Shown here in pieces: positions 32,936 through 35,173 of a stretch of 35,173 bases of DNA. The position numbers and the translations under genes were made by a program. Every line of letters starts with the position of its first letter. The first letter of the stretch is position 1. Source of the stretch: Anaerolineae bacterium (GTDB lineage: Bacteria > Chloroflexota > Anaerolineae > JAFGEY01); assembly GCA_016929775.1 (NCBI GenBank), contig JAFGIE010000219.1:1-35173 (forward strand), read 5' to 3'. Under the pieces are notes generated by a model. That model did no database searches and was not told the DNA's origin. It worked only from the letters and a program-made list of their open reading frames with translations.

Positions 32936-35173
32936 ATGAAATCCAGGCTCACCTTGCTCACCCTTCTGGGAATGACGTTGGCGATCGGGATGGCGTGGGG
33001 CGTCTCCGCCTGGACACCGATCGATGTCGAGCTGGACCCGCTGGTGCGCATGCCGGGCACACAGCCCGGTCAGGTTACCTTGGAAGGGCCGGACCGCTGC
33101 CTGAACTGCCATGCCGGCTATGACCCCGCAGTAGAGCCGGGCACCAACTGGAAGGGCTCGATGATGGCCCAGGCATCGCGCGACTTTGTGTTCTGGGCCT
33201 GCATGACCGTCGCCGGGCAGGACTCGATCTGGGCGGTCGGCACGCCCAACGCCGTGGACATCTGCGAGCGCTGCCACTTCCCACAGGGTTGGCTGGAGGG
33301 ACGCTCGGATCCACCCAATGCCTCTGCTATGTCCGGTTCCGACTTTGACGGGGTACACTGCGACTTTTGCCACGCACTGTACGACCCCTTTTTCCAGACC
33401 ACGTATGACGGGACGCGCGAGGGCAGCGATTGGCTGACCTACTGGGACGAGACCAACGCCAGCGATACCCCCTCTCAGCCTGCTGCGGATCAGACCTACC
33501 TGGCGGACGCAGCGCTGGCGCAGGGCATCGCGCGCTTTGACGGCACGTCGTTCTACAGCGGCAACCTGCCGCCAGCAGGCTATACCGAGAATGGCGCCGG
33601 GCAGTACTATGTGAGCGGAGCGGGGCAAAAGCGCGCCTCCTTTGCCGACGCCGCCGCCCGCCACCAGATGCTGTACAGCCGTTACCACAAGAGCAAGTAC
33701 TTTTGCTCCACTTGCCACGACGTATCCAACCCGGTCCTCGCCAACCTCGGCGCCGACCCAGCCTCGCCCCTGCCCACCGAGCAGAACTCCGCATACGCGT
33801 ATGTGCACGTCGAGCGCACCTTCTCCGAGTTCATGCTCTCGGCATATGGGCAGCAGGGAGGTGCAGCCACCACGCCCGGATTCCAGGCGCAGGGCGCACC
33901 CGATATCACCCACGCCGCATCCTGCCAGGACTGTCACATGCGGGACGTGGTCGGCGCCGGGGCAGACAAGAACGGCGTCCCGATCCGGCCCGATGGAAGC
34001 GCAGAACACCCCAATTCGGGCCAACCGCTGCACGACATGACGGGGGGCAACGCGTGGGTCTCTTTTGTGCTGGCGAGCGCCGTGCCAGGATCGCCAAACT
34101 ATGACGCGAACAACGACGCCCTGCTCAACCAGGGCGCAAGCGTGCTGACCCTGGATCTGAACCAGGGACTGGGCATCGACCCGGCGGCGCTCCTGGCGGG
34201 AGTGGACCGGGCAAAGGAGCAGTTGATCCTCGCCGCCTCGATCACCGACCTGAGCTACGATCCCGGGTCGGGAGCGCTCTCGTTCCGCGTCCAGAACAAC
34301 ACCGGGCACAAGCTGATCTCGGGCTTTCCCGAGGGACGACGCATGTTCCTCAACGTGCGCGCCTATGCCGGGGAGCAGCTTGTCTACGAGATCAACCCCT
34401 ACGACGAGGCGGTCGGCACGCTGAGAGGACTGCCGGCAGCATACTCGCCCAACAGCCCAGCGCTGGGCCCCAACGAGACGCACTTGGACGCGTTGGTGTA
34501 CGAAATGCACCCCTCCAGCGCGCTGACGGGCGAGGACGAGACCCTTCACTTTGCGCTGGCGACGGGACGGTACAAGGACAACCGCATCCCACCGGTGGGC
34601 TTTGACATCGCCGCAGCGCCAACGCGGCTGTCCGAGCCGGTGTGGCACGGCGATTCGGCTCCCGACTACTATAGCGCCGCCGAGTACGCCGGCGGCTATG
34701 ACGCGGTATCGCTGACGATCCCGGTCGCGGCAGACAGCGTGCAGGTCAACCTCTACTACCAGACCACGAGCCGCGAGTACATCGAGTTTCTGCGCGACGA
34801 GATCAACGGGACAGGGACGACGCTGCCGGGCACGGGCGCGGGCGGCGACCCCGCGTATCTGATCCAGAGCGACCCCTTCTTTGCGCAGCTCAAGGCGTGG
34901 GGCGACACGATCTGGCAGCTGTGGACGCACAACATGGACGTCGACGGTGCGCGCCCCTTCCTCATGGCACAGGCCTCCACCTCAATCGTAGGACCCGGCG
35001 TTCCTACGCTGCTCAGCCCGGCGGACGGGACGAGCACCAACGACACCACGCCGACCCTGACCTGGGCGCCTGTCGCCGGCGCCGCCGGCTACCGCCTCGA
35101 CTGGGACGGCGCGATCGCGGACCTCGGGCCCGTCACCAGCTACACGACCAGCGCACTCGCCGAAGGGACCTAC
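32936..35173 (+). CDS. Exported five-heme cytochrome-like protein, 3' end missing
   Basis: The frame is open to the window edge, giving 746 residues without a stop. ATG 32936 follows AGGAG. The signal peptide (LTLLTLLGMTLAIGMAWGVSA) is followed by five c-type heme motifs: CLNCH (55-59), CERCH (110-114), CDFCH (142-146), CSTCH (257-261) and CQDCH (330-334). A beta-rich region follows, containing NTGHKLISGFPEGRRMF, a stretch typical of multiheme cytochromes of the c554-like group. At the end an Ig/fibronectin-like domain begins (SPADGTSTNDTTPTLTW). It is likely an extracytoplasmic electron carrier or reductase; the reaction is unknown. It is divergent from acn. Confidence 0.87.
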   Translation, partial: MKSRLTLLTLLGMTLAIGMAWGVSAWTPIDVELDPLVRMPGTQPGQVTLEGPDRCLNCHAGYDPAVEPGTNWKGSMMAQASRDFVFWACMTVAGQDSIWAVGTPNAVDICERCHFPQGWLEGRSDPPNASAMSGSDFDGVHCDFCHALYDPFFQTTYDGTREGSDWLTYWDETNASDTPSQPAADQTYLADAALAQGIARFDGTSFYSGNLPPAGYTENGAGQYYVSGAGQKRASFADAAARHQMLYSRYHKSKYFCSTCHDVSNPVLANLGADPASPLPTEQNSAYAYVHVERTFSEFMLSAYGQQGGAATTPGFQAQGAPDITHAASCQDCHMRDVVGAGADKNGVPIRPDGSAEHPNSGQPLHDMTGGNAWVSFVLASAVPGSPNYDANNDALLNQGASVLTLDLNQGLGIDPAALLAGVDRAKEQLILAASITDLSYDPGSGALSFRVQNNTGHKLISGFPEGRRMFLNVRAYAGEQLVYEINPYDEAVGTLRGLPAAYSPNSPALGPNETHLDALVYEMHPSSALTGEDETLHFALATGRYKDNRIPPVGFDIAAAPTRLSEPVWHGDSAPDYYSAAEYAGGYDAVSLTIPVAADSVQVNLYYQTTSREYIEFLRDEINGTGTTLPGTGAGGDPAYLIQSDPFFAQLKAWGDTIWQLWTHNMDVDGARPFLMAQASTSIVGPGVPTLLSPADGTSTNDTTPTLTWAPVAGAAGYRLDWDGAIADLGPVTSYTTSALAEGTY

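Noticed and set aside
32828..34930. Long leftward ORF of 700 codons antisense to the cytochrome-like gene
   Set aside because: The rightward frame has a signal peptide, five CxxCH motifs and a proper start. The leftward frame has no recognisable domain and covers the promoters.

Overview
The window looks like ordinary chromosome from a GC-rich bacterium, most probably a member of the Chloroflexota (Anaerolineae-like). The reasons are exported proteins with Thr/Pro 'TPTATP' linkers and C-terminal membrane anchors, a DUF2723 membrane protein, DUF4397 repeats with an LPxTG-type tail, and small genes of the kind found in that phylum. The assignment rests on gene style only; no rRNA or tRNA gene was seen. 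I found no phage, transposon, integron or CRISPR array. Thirty protein genes are supported, two of them cut by the window edges. Many long ORFs antisense to real genes are codon-bias shadows. Promoters are unusually readable: most have a 17-bp spacer and a TATAAT-like -10, with either TTGAC- or TTGCC-type -35 boxes.

Layout. 1-5.6 kb: edge of an unknown gene, a membrane HEAT-repeat protein, then rhamnulokinase with a PHP-family phosphohydrolase. 5.6-11.2 kb: a leftward run (sensor kinase, cupin, GH99-like exported enzyme, YugP-type protease) divergent from an OmpR-type regulator. Both kinase and regulator lack key phosphotransfer residues. 11.3-17.7 kb: leftward rpsT (TTG start), an exported Ig-like/TPT-linker protein, a large DUF2723 protein and a DUF4397 LPxTG-like protein. 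18-23.2 kb: two small rightward genes, then leftward obg, GH38 alpha-mannosidase, a 2[4Fe-4S] ferredoxin-like protein and, further upstream, a small unknown gene. 23.3-26.9 kb: an exported metallopeptidase and a three-gene signalling operon (roadblock/LC7, V4R, receiver with degenerate GGDEF). 26.9-29.5 kb: an isoaspartyl methyltransferase with a signal peptide, then a tight operon of a translin-family protein and two short membrane proteins. 29.5-35.2 kb: an aconitase-isocitrate dehydrogenase operon divergent from a five-heme cytochrome-like exported protein that runs off the right edge.

The strongest candidate for an undescribed system is the operon at 28,055-29,493. A translin homologue overlaps a gene for a short protein carrying the N-terminal Cys and His motifs of a Cas4/RecB-type nuclease plus one transmembrane helix. 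The next gene starts with one transmembrane helix and supplies the remaining nuclease and Fe-S residues. Together they look like one Cas4-like enzyme split in two inside a membrane hairpin and co-expressed with a nucleic-acid-binding partner. Other notable items are the degenerate two-component pair, a strong hairpin just before the aconitase ribosome binding site, mirrored -10 elements at 23.25 kb, and many copies of the octamer GCGATCGC.
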